Source: a virus | Length of the DNA: 25,494 nucleotides | IMG/VR virus record: IMGVR_UViG_3300027749_000450 | Location: 1 to 25,494 of that record | Strand: one strand, 5' to 3' | Part shown: one piece after another, positions 20,201 to 25,494 of the stretch | Position numbering within the stretch: position 1 is the stretch's first letter | Layout: each line of letters opens with the position of its first letter | Notes under the pieces: generated by a model | Databases searched by the model: none | Seen by the model: only the letters and a program-made list of their open reading frames with translations | Told to the model about the DNA's origin: nothing | Program-made: the position numbers and the translations under genes

Positions 20201-21206
20201 TGAGAAAGCGTTCAAGGTTCTTCTCGGTAAAGAAGTCTTTATTGTTATCAACGAACTTTTCAGCCGCTGCACTGGACATCTCCTGCCCAGCTTCGGTAAG
20301 ACCTTCTTCCGCAACGCCAACCGCAGCGCCCTTGCCAAATCGGCTGAGCCAAGCCCCAACGATCTTCTCTTTTGGTATGCCTGCGGTCGTAACCCTGCGC
20401 AGCATGTGGATTGGCATGATTGCATCAAGCAGGGAGTTGAACCCACCGAATGCAAGCGCAGTGCCCAGGCTTTCTTTACCTGTTGCTTCCTTCACCCCCT
20501 GATACACATCGGGGATGTTCTGCAATGCCGAGCCAGCTACAGCGCCCGCAGCTTGATATTTAAGCGCAATTTTCTGCGCTTCGCGCATACCAACATCCAG
20601 CGCACCCTTCTTAATCCCCTCAAGAGTCTCTTGGGTGAGGACGTTTTTGGCAGCAGCCTGAGCCATTGTTTTGGCAGCATATTGTTCCGCAGCGGTAGTG
20701 GCGGCGGCGACAGCACCGCGCCCAGCAATGGCAGAAATCCCGCCTGTAAACAGAGACGGAATTATGGATGCGAGGTTTTCTCCGACTGATTCTTTGACGT
20801 AGGTAAGCGCATCACCCACACCCTTGATATCTTTGTACGAAGGCACTTCTTGGGGGAACCGCTCCCCAATCATCTTCTGCGTGTCGGCGTACTCCTTAAA
20901 CTGCTTGTCCGCATACTCATCCGCACCGACACCCCGTGCCACCATAGCAGGCAGCACATCGCCCAGCAATCCCTTAGTCTGGTAATACCCACGCTTGGTC
21001 GAAGCAAGGAATCCCGTCTCCGGGGGTGGCTTGTTTGCATCTATAACGTCTTGCTGCAACCTAGCTTTTCTTGCTTGGGCTTCCTTATCTTCTTCACCTC
21101 GTTTATGTTGCTGCACCGCAGCAAAAAGATTACGCTCTGGCGTACCTTCAGGAGCCTCGATGTCATACTCAGCGCCAGCAGCATCACGAATGGTATAAGT
21201 AGGCAT
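14229..21206 (-). CDS. giant 2325-residue virion protein, zincin domain and polyvalent-protein-like C-terminus
   Basis: Probably an internal virion protein ejected with the DNA. The N-terminus begins with a short YTIRDAAGAEYDIEAPEG module, then a Gly/Ala-rich hydrophobic region (about 80-355) that may contact membranes. A Gln/Pro/Ala linker follows (about 360-1000), with AEQPA x10 (about 696-746) and Ala-Pro repeats (about 880-900). LLHELGHAVTSHVID (H1259, E1260, H1263) is a zinc metalloprotease (zincin) motif, preceded by YFDPNTNTIYLD. The C-terminal half resembles the large polyvalent protein associated regions (LPD38-like): NLAQVPLIVLPYLGGKYG (about 1815-1835), FFHHGERMNREVTLIMSY (about 1936-1955), VLFMFKRYGASMYYMLY (about 2012-2030), a hydrophobic segment and an MADDDDEDD acid patch. 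Polyvalent proteins are thought to be delivered to protect incoming DNA or alter the host. The LPD assignment is from pattern memory; the HExxH motif is directly seen. The SD (CGGAT) is weak. Confidence 0.88.
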   Translation of the reverse strand: MPTYTIRDAAGAEYDIEAPEGTPERNLFAAVQQHKRGEEDKEAQARKARLQQDVIDANKPPPETGFLASTKRGYYQTKGLLGDVLPAMVARGVGADEYADKQFKEYADTQKMIGERFPQEVPSYKDIKGVGDALTYVKESVGENLASIIPSLFTGGISAIAGRGAVAAATTAAEQYAAKTMAQAAAKNVLTQETLEGIKKGALDVGMREAQKIALKYQAAGAVAGSALQNIPDVYQGVKEATGKESLGTALAFGGFNSLLDAIMPIHMLRRVTTAGIPKEKIVGAWLSRFGKGAAVGVAEEGLTEAGQEMSSAAAEKFVDNNKDFFTEKNLERFLNAGLKGGLGGGVISGTTDALTGKKTAPPAPEAERVPGQRFPDMSPQGPYMQKDLFEEDLANRRQEMDQTQGPPKPPAAPEVQPPAQPPAQGDFFPDAATDTRQADLFSGEFSAALDRRQQELEQAIAATPVAQPGQQEIPLVGGRTATQKNIENIAGEKNEQAVNAAQEGEAIRVAEAKKKQAVAQQKLDSEIANVDDLIHTNQLNQVEQNRLALLLPIIESRTGYIAGAFHKALKQAGMTDHNLTPREVTLIQRANDVRAAFADEEDAWKVSQWAAYGIPNLPASPNEMSAEQMGIPERQEKGPAGDVPRPLAPARMVSARTTSGIVPSTPNEMSAEQMGIPERQEKGPAGVPRAAAPVAEQPAAEQPAAEQPAAEQPAAEQPAAEQPAAEQPAAEQPAAEQPAAEQPAATAIWHNKDTDIPVTLGDGEPQTGPDGRTYQPVVYNGTPTFVPSDELTVTPPANPIDTVPDETKAHLANLAKGQQIASDLTGSLPKITEPTGTLANTVRAVKLEPITKVGEKHIAPEVKNEIPVTKKARKPKAVAPAPAPAPAPAPAPAPAPAAAPAAPPVAKEKTSEEKSSVSEKKETRVETKPEEDTSPLTKFTEAISRVYAAFSRKEKGTVEDVAAVKRLLAARGNLTPDAKAAQVYFGKLPRIIDNLHNIAFDLAFQTDQFRQGAESSEEAAFFSGMNGKKAQPAFNWVMANLSAEAKLATHEYVRKYQAELLASPQSDEAITERVDRLRAVKTPLQRVQDVSDYTALGEVKLGVTRVVKGRAPKETSITLGGWGRPTGLSDATEATPFVVDVDSVADEDPTDDDLRGVLPILSDAVGHAALPLHPAIQALLSIGNLLGALRSIAGSSTAVTSKLASTLLQRGLVANTKVVVKDNLTDPDGRAVPGYFDPNTNTIYLDSVAGMNEHVLLHELGHAVTSHVIDNPSHPLTKQLQQLFNDVKDSLDTAYGAQDLHEFVAESWGNNSFRAKLNSINPKGGKITAWQRFTNAVLNFFRSIMGMDTRSIETALSASDKLIEAIMAPAPKSRGANFLYAATVNPKDPAIVSWFDKIASTLEKLPGMSETRANKIHEFLRGTTSKTIKNTIYSSLPLDSLVDVAKKVLPRAGRLNTLVQEKSGNQNQRDERLDAQINKNDEWTKKQTTDTIDTFDNLVTEASRLQVDPFKPRSAYEADPSKKRKANDEKLKIWDDMQPAVTKIGPEGVTLAKQIFGSYLAMHEETVASLLSQVDSMDATPEAKAKIKTEVYAKLAEQGRIEPYVPFTRKGDYWLSYPTRDDKGQLVYVITTFEESRARELKMEELKAAGVAADKMQAFSKISEYSYRNAPANSFVNGILQIMTANKIDNDVQEQVLRLFLSTLPETSFAQAFQKRKNILGYNQDVIGVFRQTSKNMSRQLSNMIYASKFIALEKELKEDIKALGAAGKTEDNELAAEYYQELSKRIKFAISPTSSKAVGLLSTLGFVYLMGFNVSSAVVNLAQVPLIVLPYLGGKYGFPESAKAMSHAYKIFATSGFTHSSTLLTKDANGKDIKVTGKAMPSMANVESWSKDEAHMQTLVDEARRRGQLNRSAILDMLEVDSSNNPLQVFNKTAGIFFHHGERMNREVTLIMSYNLELDRLNSSKATDAEKAMSPKERELSAANEAILTTERTNGGSTAASAPSLTQNGIGKVLFMFKRYGASMYYMLYKTAKEALKNEDPKVRAAALKQMAGIYGMAAIFAGIQGLPLFGVLSMVYNMMADDDDEDDLASLTRKHMGELAYKGLINQLTGIDIAARTGIGDLLFRDNRMSSNSQDLANTIGETFGGPVFGIATRVKRGLDQIRDGHAERGIENILPSAISNAMKSYRYATEGANTLRGDPITGDIGPWNAFAQAFGFSPAEYTKQLEINAREKGIDKKVSSDKKKFLDRYYFTTRMGDTDGREEAMQGLRDLNAKHPGLRISMDTIDRSMAAHMKQTQKMYHGIALSTGMRQELLRDAAEME
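18517..18564. repeat. 6-bp tandem repeat encoding Ala-Pro
   Basis: Seven perfect GGGGCA units and one GGGGCG on the + strand, flanked by degenerate copies. On the - strand it encodes an Ala-Pro run of the giant protein, a stiff extended linker. Uninterrupted units make copy-number change by slippage likely, in steps of two residues without frameshift. Confidence 0.9.
18971..19120. repeat. 15-bp tandem repeat x10 encoding AEQPA
   Basis: Ten units of CGGCAGGTTGYTCAG or close variants (AGCG for GGCA; CTCAG in the first units and TTCAG in the rest). On the - strand each unit reads AEQPA. Units at one end differ from those at the other, while neighbours are nearly identical, as expected from recent local expansion. 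It lies in a linker, so length change should be tolerated. It is not a CRISPR array: there are no spacers. Confidence 0.93.
19150..19341. repeat. 135-bp-spaced direct duplication in the giant gene
   Basis: Two copies of a segment of about 57 bases, at about 19150-19206 and 19285-19341, encode NEMSAEQMGIPERQEKGPAG twice in the giant protein. The copies differ at several positions, so the duplication is older than the AEQPA expansion next to it. The shared peptide may be a short docking or signal motif repeated in the linker; nothing in the sequence decides this. Confidence 0.85.
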
Positions 21207-21221
21207 AGTTGTCTGTATCCG

Positions 21222-23108
21222 TTAGGGGGTCTTCTTAACAACTTTCATACCGCCAGTGTCTAAGCTTTCAAGACCATTGCCGCCAGTCGCTCGACCAGTC
21301 GTTTGTTCTATCATAGGTTTGTATATACCGTCAATGACTTTGTATTGATCATTAAGTCTATTTTCTAGCAATGCCAATTCTGCTTTTGGAGCTTTAGTCT
21401 CCTGCTCGTATTTCTCACCTGGGCGAGCCATTGCAATTGCGTTTCTGAACGGTGCAGCAGCTTTCTCAAACATTTTATCTGCATCTGCTCTTGCTTGTGA
21501 TATGTAATGAGACGCTTGCGCCCACAACTGACCGGCTTTGGCTGTTGCAGTCCCTTCCCGTACAGCCGCGTTGGCTTCAGATTGAAGCCTGTCGTGGTTG
21601 GCATGGATGTCTGCTTGGGCCTTTCTATCTAGCGCATGGATGGCTTCTTGAGCCTGATTATTCATCCCAGCAACTTTTTCCACAGAATTCCTATCCAACG
21701 CATGAATTTTTTCCTGCGCAGCATTTCTGGCTTTGCCTTCTGCCATTTGAGCGCCGCCTGAGAGAGCGCTGCTCCTAGCTTGGTTTGCACCTTGACGAGC
21801 AATATCAGCAGATTTAACAGACTCTTCTCGGGCTGATTGATCCTTGCCAAGATATTTGTCCATCATGTCATAGCGACCTTTGATGGCTTCGCTCTGTGCG
21901 CCTTCTTGACCACGTTGGTATGCTTCTGCGTTAGCCCCCGCGCCAGCAAGAGCGCCACCAAAACTAGACTTGCCAGCAGCGCCAAGCAGCCATTGAGTTA
22001 ATGCATCGCTTCGCAATTTTTCAGGGTTGAACCTAGCGGTGTCAAAACCCTGACGTTCTTGATGCATTGCGTCGTATTTTGCTCTTTCCTCCGGGGTACG
22101 TTGAGTAACCGCCGCTGTAGCTTTTTGTGCTGCGTCAAATGCTTTTTGTGGGTCTGCTGCAATAGCTGCCTTTGTGGCATCTTCAACCGCAGGGGTCAAA
22201 GTATCCGGCGCGGCGGGAGGCGCAGCAGGGAGAGCAGCAATACCTGTAGGAGGCGCGGGAGGTTGTACAACAGGCGCGGGAGGTTGTACAACAGGCGCGG
22301 GAGGTCTGGGTTGAGGTCTGGGTTGAGCGGCGACAGGAACAGCGGAAGCGGCGGGAGCAGCGGTGGGTTCAACAGGTAAGGCAGTGGTCGGTTCCGTAGG
22401 TACGGAAACAGGAGCGGGGGGAGCGGAAGGAGCGCCCCCTCGTTCCGCAAGTTTCTTTAACTCATCTAAAGACATATCATCAAGCCGGGACATGATGTCT
22501 TTAGCTTCTTGACGTTCTGCGTCGGTTTGTTTCATAACCAAACCCGCCCCCGCTGATTTCGGGCCGTATATTTTGGCTATGTTTGCGCGCAACTCTTCCT
22601 TATCTATGTAGCCAGTTAAGCCGCTCTTTACGCCTTCCCACCAACGCCCCGCAGGCGTAGTCCCGCCTGCTTGAAACGCAATGATGCCGCCCTTGGCAAA
22701 TGCAGGCAGGGCAGCGTTTGACGGAAGAGTTGGGAGTCCGGTGGCAGCACCGGGAGGACCGCCAGCACCGGGTTGCCCAGCGTTAGCAATGGCGGCGGCT
22801 TTATCTTGCTGGGCTTTTTGCAGCACACCAGCAATCCCTTCGACCTTGGGGGCGATCTCACCTTTGGTTAGGTCAAGAACTTCTTTTTCGCGCTGTTCGG
22901 CAATCGTCCCCGGTTGCCCTTGAGCCTGCGCCATCTGCAACATTTTCTGTTTGGCAGCGTCTTCCTTCTGCGTCTTCAATTGCTGAAGCGCTAACAGGTC
23001 AACAAGCTGCTGCGTCTTGGAGTACTTCTGCATCAAACCTTGGGGGTTCCCTTGGTATGCATCTACCCGTTGCGCGACTTGACTATCAATGCCAGGATTG
23101 CCGATCAT
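21222..23108 (-). CDS. virion/internal protein with coiled coils and Pro-rich linker
   Basis: 628 residues, function not firmly known. Layout: helical N-terminus rich in Gln and Leu (about 22-110, QQLVDLLALQQLKTQKED), a Gly/Pro stretch, the motif FAKGGIIAFQAGG (137-149), a helix-rich part with RLDDMSLDELKKLAERGG, a Pro/Ala/Val linker (about 226-305) with a repeated QPPAPVV unit, and a long helical C-terminal half (about 380-600) with repeated IHALDR and Ala/Gln-rich heptads. This composition is typical of internal or ejected proteins of short-tailed phages. TAAGGA (23117-23122 on the - strand), overlapping the previous stop, is its SD, and ATG is at 23106-23108. The stop lies 15 bases before the giant gene. 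No catalytic motif is seen. Confidence 0.85.
   Translation of the reverse strand: MIGNPGIDSQVAQRVDAYQGNPQGLMQKYSKTQQLVDLLALQQLKTQKEDAAKQKMLQMAQAQGQPGTIAEQREKEVLDLTKGEIAPKVEGIAGVLQKAQQDKAAAIANAGQPGAGGPPGAATGLPTLPSNAALPAFAKGGIIAFQAGGTTPAGRWWEGVKSGLTGYIDKEELRANIAKIYGPKSAGAGLVMKQTDAERQEAKDIMSRLDDMSLDELKKLAERGGAPSAPPAPVSVPTEPTTALPVEPTAAPAASAVPVAAQPRPQPRPPAPVVQPPAPVVQPPAPPTGIAALPAAPPAAPDTLTPAVEDATKAAIAADPQKAFDAAQKATAAVTQRTPEERAKYDAMHQERQGFDTARFNPEKLRSDALTQWLLGAAGKSSFGGALAGAGANAEAYQRGQEGAQSEAIKGRYDMMDKYLGKDQSAREESVKSADIARQGANQARSSALSGGAQMAEGKARNAAQEKIHALDRNSVEKVAGMNNQAQEAIHALDRKAQADIHANHDRLQSEANAAVREGTATAKAGQLWAQASHYISQARADADKMFEKAAAPFRNAIAMARPGEKYEQETKAPKAELALLENRLNDQYKVIDGIYKPMIEQTTGRATGGNGLESLDTGGMKVVKKTP
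22251..22305. repeat. 21-bp tandem repeat encoding QPPAPVV
   Basis: Two full units of AGGCGCGGGAGGTTGTACAAC (22251-22271, 22272-22292) and part of a third. A second repeat, GGTCTGGGTTGA x2, follows at about 22304-22327 and encodes a QPRP run on the - strand. It is a Pro-rich linker of the 628-residue protein. Units are identical, suggesting recent duplication. Confidence 0.88.
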
Positions 23109-23119
23109 TTTTTAGTTCC

Positions 23120-24013
23120 TTAAGGAGGGGGAGCAGCGGCGGGGGGAGCAGCGGGAGTAGGAGCAGCGGGAGTAGGAGCACCACTAGGGAACAGCAAATT
23201 GTACAGAGATGTAGCCCCGCCAGCACCACCAAGCAAAGTAGACAACGCACTGGGTTGCTGGTAACCGTAGTTCTGCGTAGCAAGAGGTAAACCCTGCAAC
23301 AGAGACTGCTGATACTGCACTGCCTTCAATGGGTAGTCGCGCTGCTCTTCAAACTGCGCTTTGTCTGCCGCCACACCTTCACTTGCAATGCCGCGTTGAA
23401 CTGCGCCAAGGTCCGCTTGTTTCTGTAACGCAGCAAGACCATATTGGTTGTTCTGGTTTTGCGCATTCAACCCCATCCCTTGTTCAGTGTTGAACTGCTG
23501 CTGGGCATTGTTGAACGCGGTGTTATAACCCGCTCCAGTGATACCGGCAAGGTTAGTCCCCAGATTACGCTGAGTTTCAGCGTTCATAAGCGTAGAAGCG
23601 CTACCTCCAAATGCCCCTGCTTGGGAAGCTTTAAAGTTATTGCCCAACTGAGTAATCTGAGACTGTCGGCGAGCTTCAGCAATCTGCGGATCAAGCGATG
23701 CCTGCAAGTACGGGTTCATGTACTGCTGAGCGTTCTGAGCAGTAAACGATTGAGGCGTAAAAGACCCCATCTGATTCGTTGGTACGGTCAAACCCGCTAA
23801 TCCTTGGAACGCTTGGTTCTGTAGCCCAGATGCTCCAGCGGTTAGCGGACCTGTGTAAGATTGAAACGGGGCGTTGGACGCGGCTTGTCCCGCCGCCAGC
23901 ATTTTTGTAACATACGGTCCCGCCCAACTAGACAGCGAAGACTCAGTACTTGTCTGTTTACCAGCAAGGGGGTCACTAGGAGCGGGGGCGGAAGTGGGGG
24001 TATCACCGGGCAT
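23120..24013 (-). CDS. virion-associated protein with YMNPYLQ/DPQI motif
   Basis: 297 residues. The centre has a pattern I have seen in late phage proteins: QSYTGPLTAGASGLQNQAFQ, YMNPYLQASLDPQIAEARRQ, then GAFGGSASTLMNAETQRNLG and a Gln/Asn-rich helical tail (YNTAFNNAQQQFNTEQ). The C-terminus has a Gly-rich hydrophobic segment (LLGGAGGATSLYNLLFPSG) and a Pro/Ala end (TPAAPTPAAPP). There is no enzyme motif. It is likely a structural or internal virion protein, inferred from composition and its position next to the KGG-motif proteins. The start at 24013 has TAAGGA as SD, whose TAA is the stop of the upstream gene (24025-24027); its own stop is likewise part of the next gene's SD. Confidence 0.83.
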   Translation of the reverse strand: MPGDTPTSAPAPSDPLAGKQTSTESSLSSWAGPYVTKMLAAGQAASNAPFQSYTGPLTAGASGLQNQAFQGLAGLTVPTNQMGSFTPQSFTAQNAQQYMNPYLQASLDPQIAEARRQSQITQLGNNFKASQAGAFGGSASTLMNAETQRNLGTNLAGITGAGYNTAFNNAQQQFNTEQGMGLNAQNQNNQYGLAALQKQADLGAVQRGIASEGVAADKAQFEEQRDYPLKAVQYQQSLLQGLPLATQNYGYQQPSALSTLLGGAGGATSLYNLLFPSGAPTPAAPTPAAPPAAAPPP

Positions 24014-24024
24014 GATGTTTGTCC

Positions 24025-25209
24025 TTAAGCGGGAAGAAACTTATCGGGGTTGATTTGCTTCCCCTGTTTAGGATTGCCAGTGCGGGCCTTGCGAATCTTG
24101 TCCATCATCGCATAGAGGCGTTGCGCACCCGCGTCGGAGTTGCCGTTACCTAAGTGACCAACCACATCAGCGGGGATGACGAACTCGCCATGACTTAACC
24201 GTGCTTCTTGGTGTTCACCGATTCTAGCCGGAATTTTGTCTGCCATGCCATCTGTGTCCCCCTGAAGATACGTACCTTTCTTCAGACCCATCAACCCACC
24301 GTGTGCAGCGCGAGTGATAGGGGTTGTCTTTGTTTCAGGCGGGACAAAACCGCTAGGGATTGTGTTGCCGTTCACATCATACTTTGGAACAGGCAAAGCG
24401 CTAATCACACCCGAAGCTGGGTCTTGCGCTTGAGTTTTGGACGCTACAGCAGCGGCTGGGGCTGGGGCAAGCGGCGCGTATGTTATGCCAGTGTTTTTTT
24501 GCTGCGCAGGGTTGGCGGCATTTAGCGCGGCTATACCCGCAGCTTCTTTAGTAGCGGTTGCTTTAGCGTCGTTGTATGCAGCGATGTCGTCAGCAGCTAC
24601 ACCTGTATCCGATAGGTACTGGGTTTTGGTAAAATAGTTCTGCCCGCCACTTCCGGGTACTCGGCTAGGATCGTAAGTCCCCGGCACTTGCTGACGCATC
24701 TGGGTTTGCAAAGGAACTTTTTCGGTGTACCCAACAGGTGGCGTGGTCCCCGAACCCAATTTCTGCGCCAAAAGTGCTGCAAGGCCACCCCCGACACCAA
24801 ACAACGTTTTCCAATTTACGTTTCCCTCGCCATCCGTTACACCCGGAATGCCTTTAAATCGGTCTACCGCCGCTTTGCCAAATCTGGTGTTCGCTGCTTT
24901 TTCCGTCGCGCCACGCGCTATCCCCCCAGTACCGTCAGTGGCATTGGTTGAACTTACGGGGTTTCCGTTGGCGTCAACAGTTAATGTACTGCCATCGTCG
25001 TAGGTGTAGACTTTGTTTTCCCCGACAGTCGTGGGGACACCCCCCCAAAGCGCGTCACTCCCGCCCCCATAAAAATTAGGGTCTTGGAGGGTATCTTGGT
25101 TATTCCACCGGTCATTGGGGTCTACATAATTATCATTACGCGGATCGTCTTCGGTGTACCCAATAACCATAGGGTTACCATCATCGTCGTTAACTACAAT
25201 TTCAGACAT
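24025..25209 (-). CDS. virion-associated protein with conserved C-terminal GEFVIPADVV domain
   Basis: 394 residues. The N-terminus is acidic and Asn/Asp-rich (VVNDDDGNPMVIGYTEDDPR), followed by a Gly/Thr-rich part, a hydrophobic stretch (about 132-153, LFGVGGGLAALLAQKLGSG) and a linker. The last 100 residues form a compact conserved module: HGGLMGLKKGTYLQGDTDGM, ADKIPARIGEHQEARLSHGE, FVIPADVVGHLGNG, then DAGAQRLYAMMDKIRKARTG and a KQGKQINPDKFLPA end. This module recurs at the C-termini of late phage proteins; its function is not known to me. The start directly follows the TAA of the upstream gene (25210-25212), and AAGGAAG lies just before, inside that gene's end. It is the second gene of the - strand late operon as seen here. 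Confidence 0.87.
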   Translation of the reverse strand: MSEIVVNDDDGNPMVIGYTEDDPRNDNYVDPNDRWNNQDTLQDPNFYGGGSDALWGGVPTTVGENKVYTYDDGSTLTVDANGNPVSSTNATDGTGGIARGATEKAANTRFGKAAVDRFKGIPGVTDGEGNVNWKTLFGVGGGLAALLAQKLGSGTTPPVGYTEKVPLQTQMRQQVPGTYDPSRVPGSGGQNYFTKTQYLSDTGVAADDIAAYNDAKATATKEAAGIAALNAANPAQQKNTGITYAPLAPAPAAAVASKTQAQDPASGVISALPVPKYDVNGNTIPSGFVPPETKTTPITRAAHGGLMGLKKGTYLQGDTDGMADKIPARIGEHQEARLSHGEFVIPADVVGHLGNGNSDAGAQRLYAMMDKIRKARTGNPKQGKQINPDKFLPA

Positions 25210-25494
25210 TTATTTCTTCCTTAAGATTTTCATCAAGTCTTCAACCGTACCGCCCTTTGCGTAAGATTCGTAGGCAGCGTAGGGGTTTATGTAACCTTTT
25301 TCCTGCATAGCATCTCTAAAGATGCTTTCCCAGTTGTATGCTTTGCCAATTTTAGCGCCTTCTATTTCTTTCGGGGGGGTTCTTGGCGAAGCTGGGTCGG
25401 TAGGAAGTGGGGCATGGGCCGGGGTCCGTGGGGTCGGGGCGACCGGAGGCGGAGTGACCGGAGGCGGAGTGACCGGAGGCGGGGGGACCGGAGG
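25210..25494 (-). CDS. partial late gene running off the right edge, Pro-rich with YAKGG end
   Basis: The - strand frame is open from the right edge to TAA at 25210-25212, about 94 codons, so only the C-terminus is present and no start is in view. It begins with Pro/Val/Thr repeats (PPPVT units), then HAPLPTDPASPRTPPKEIEG, AKIGKAYNWESIFRDAMQEK, GYINPYAAYESYAKGG and TVEDLMKILRKK. The YNWESIFRDAM...INPYAAYE...YAKGG-(S/T)-(V/L)-xDL ending resembles short helper modules in phage late proteins. The YAKGG motif echoes FAKGG in the 628-residue protein. The next gene starts immediately after the stop and uses AAGGAAG within this gene's last codons. It is clearly coding: no stop, a conserved-looking end and tight coupling. 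Confidence 0.8.
   Translation of the reverse strand, partial: PPVPPPPVTPPPVTPPPVAPTPRTPAHAPLPTDPASPRTPPKEIEGAKIGKAYNWESIFRDAMQEKGYINPYAAYESYAKGGTVEDLMKILRKK
25439..25494. repeat. 15-bp tandem repeat at the right edge encoding PPPVT
   Basis: GACCGGAGGCGGAGT-like units repeat nearly four times up to the edge, the last ones with GGGG for GAGT. On the - strand they encode Pro-Pro-Pro-Val-Thr/Pro in the partial gene. The array may continue beyond the window. Confidence 0.85.

Overview
The window is part of the genome of a tailed, double-stranded DNA bacteriophage. It carries a T4-type lysozyme, a holin, a family A DNA polymerase, a primase-helicase and large virion proteins, densely packed with almost no spare DNA. 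The late proteins (Ala/Pro/Gln-rich, one giant, with no tail-tube or tape-measure pattern that I recognise) suggest a short-tailed phage that ejects internal proteins, but no terminase, portal, capsid or integrase gene lies in the window, so this is inference. Purine-rich Shine-Dalgarno sites and sigma70-type promoters point to a Gram-negative, probably proteobacterial, host. The host cannot be named from the sequence.

Layout. (1) 1-1058, + strand, lysis: the end of a lysozyme (its start lies left of the window), a small winged-helix protein and a holin. (2) 1055-4781, + strand: small accessory proteins coupled mostly through 4-base ATGA overlaps. They include three tandem paralogues ending in HFG(V/I), a second paralogue pair ending in LKEKN, a 44-aa Cys protein, a protein with two 2-oxoglutarate/Fe(II) oxygenase domains, and a DUF3310 protein. 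(3) 4793-4820: an isolated tRNA 3' half (T-arm, acceptor strand, CCA), which may be a phage attachment-site core or a relic. (4) 4844-14153, + strand, DNA metabolism: PolA, a Cas4/RecB-like nuclease, an HNH protein, a SNF2-type helicase, a conserved phage protein, a MerR/excisionase-type HTH protein, a probable ssDNA-binding protein, a primase-helicase and a small protein. Two nearly identical sigma70-like promoters (7604-7632 and 9382-9410) drive this block, and terminators lie at 11073-11094 and 14193-14230. (5) 14229-25494, - strand, converging on the replication block: five virion-type genes, including a 2325-aa protein with an HELGH zinc-protease motif and a C-terminal half like the large polyvalent proteins. 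The gene at the right edge continues beyond the window.

How the parts work together. The + strand block would copy and recombine the genome (primase-helicase, SSB, PolA, Cas4-like nuclease, SNF2 helicase) and lyse the cell. The - strand block would build internal or ejected virion parts. The most notable features are the giant zincin protein, the double 2OG oxygenase, the orphan tRNA 3' half, small-gene cassettes whose conserved C-terminal codons also form the next gene's ribosome binding site, and a 5' leader before the SNF2 gene with mutually exclusive hairpins. Nothing was run through a database; family names come from motif recognition.
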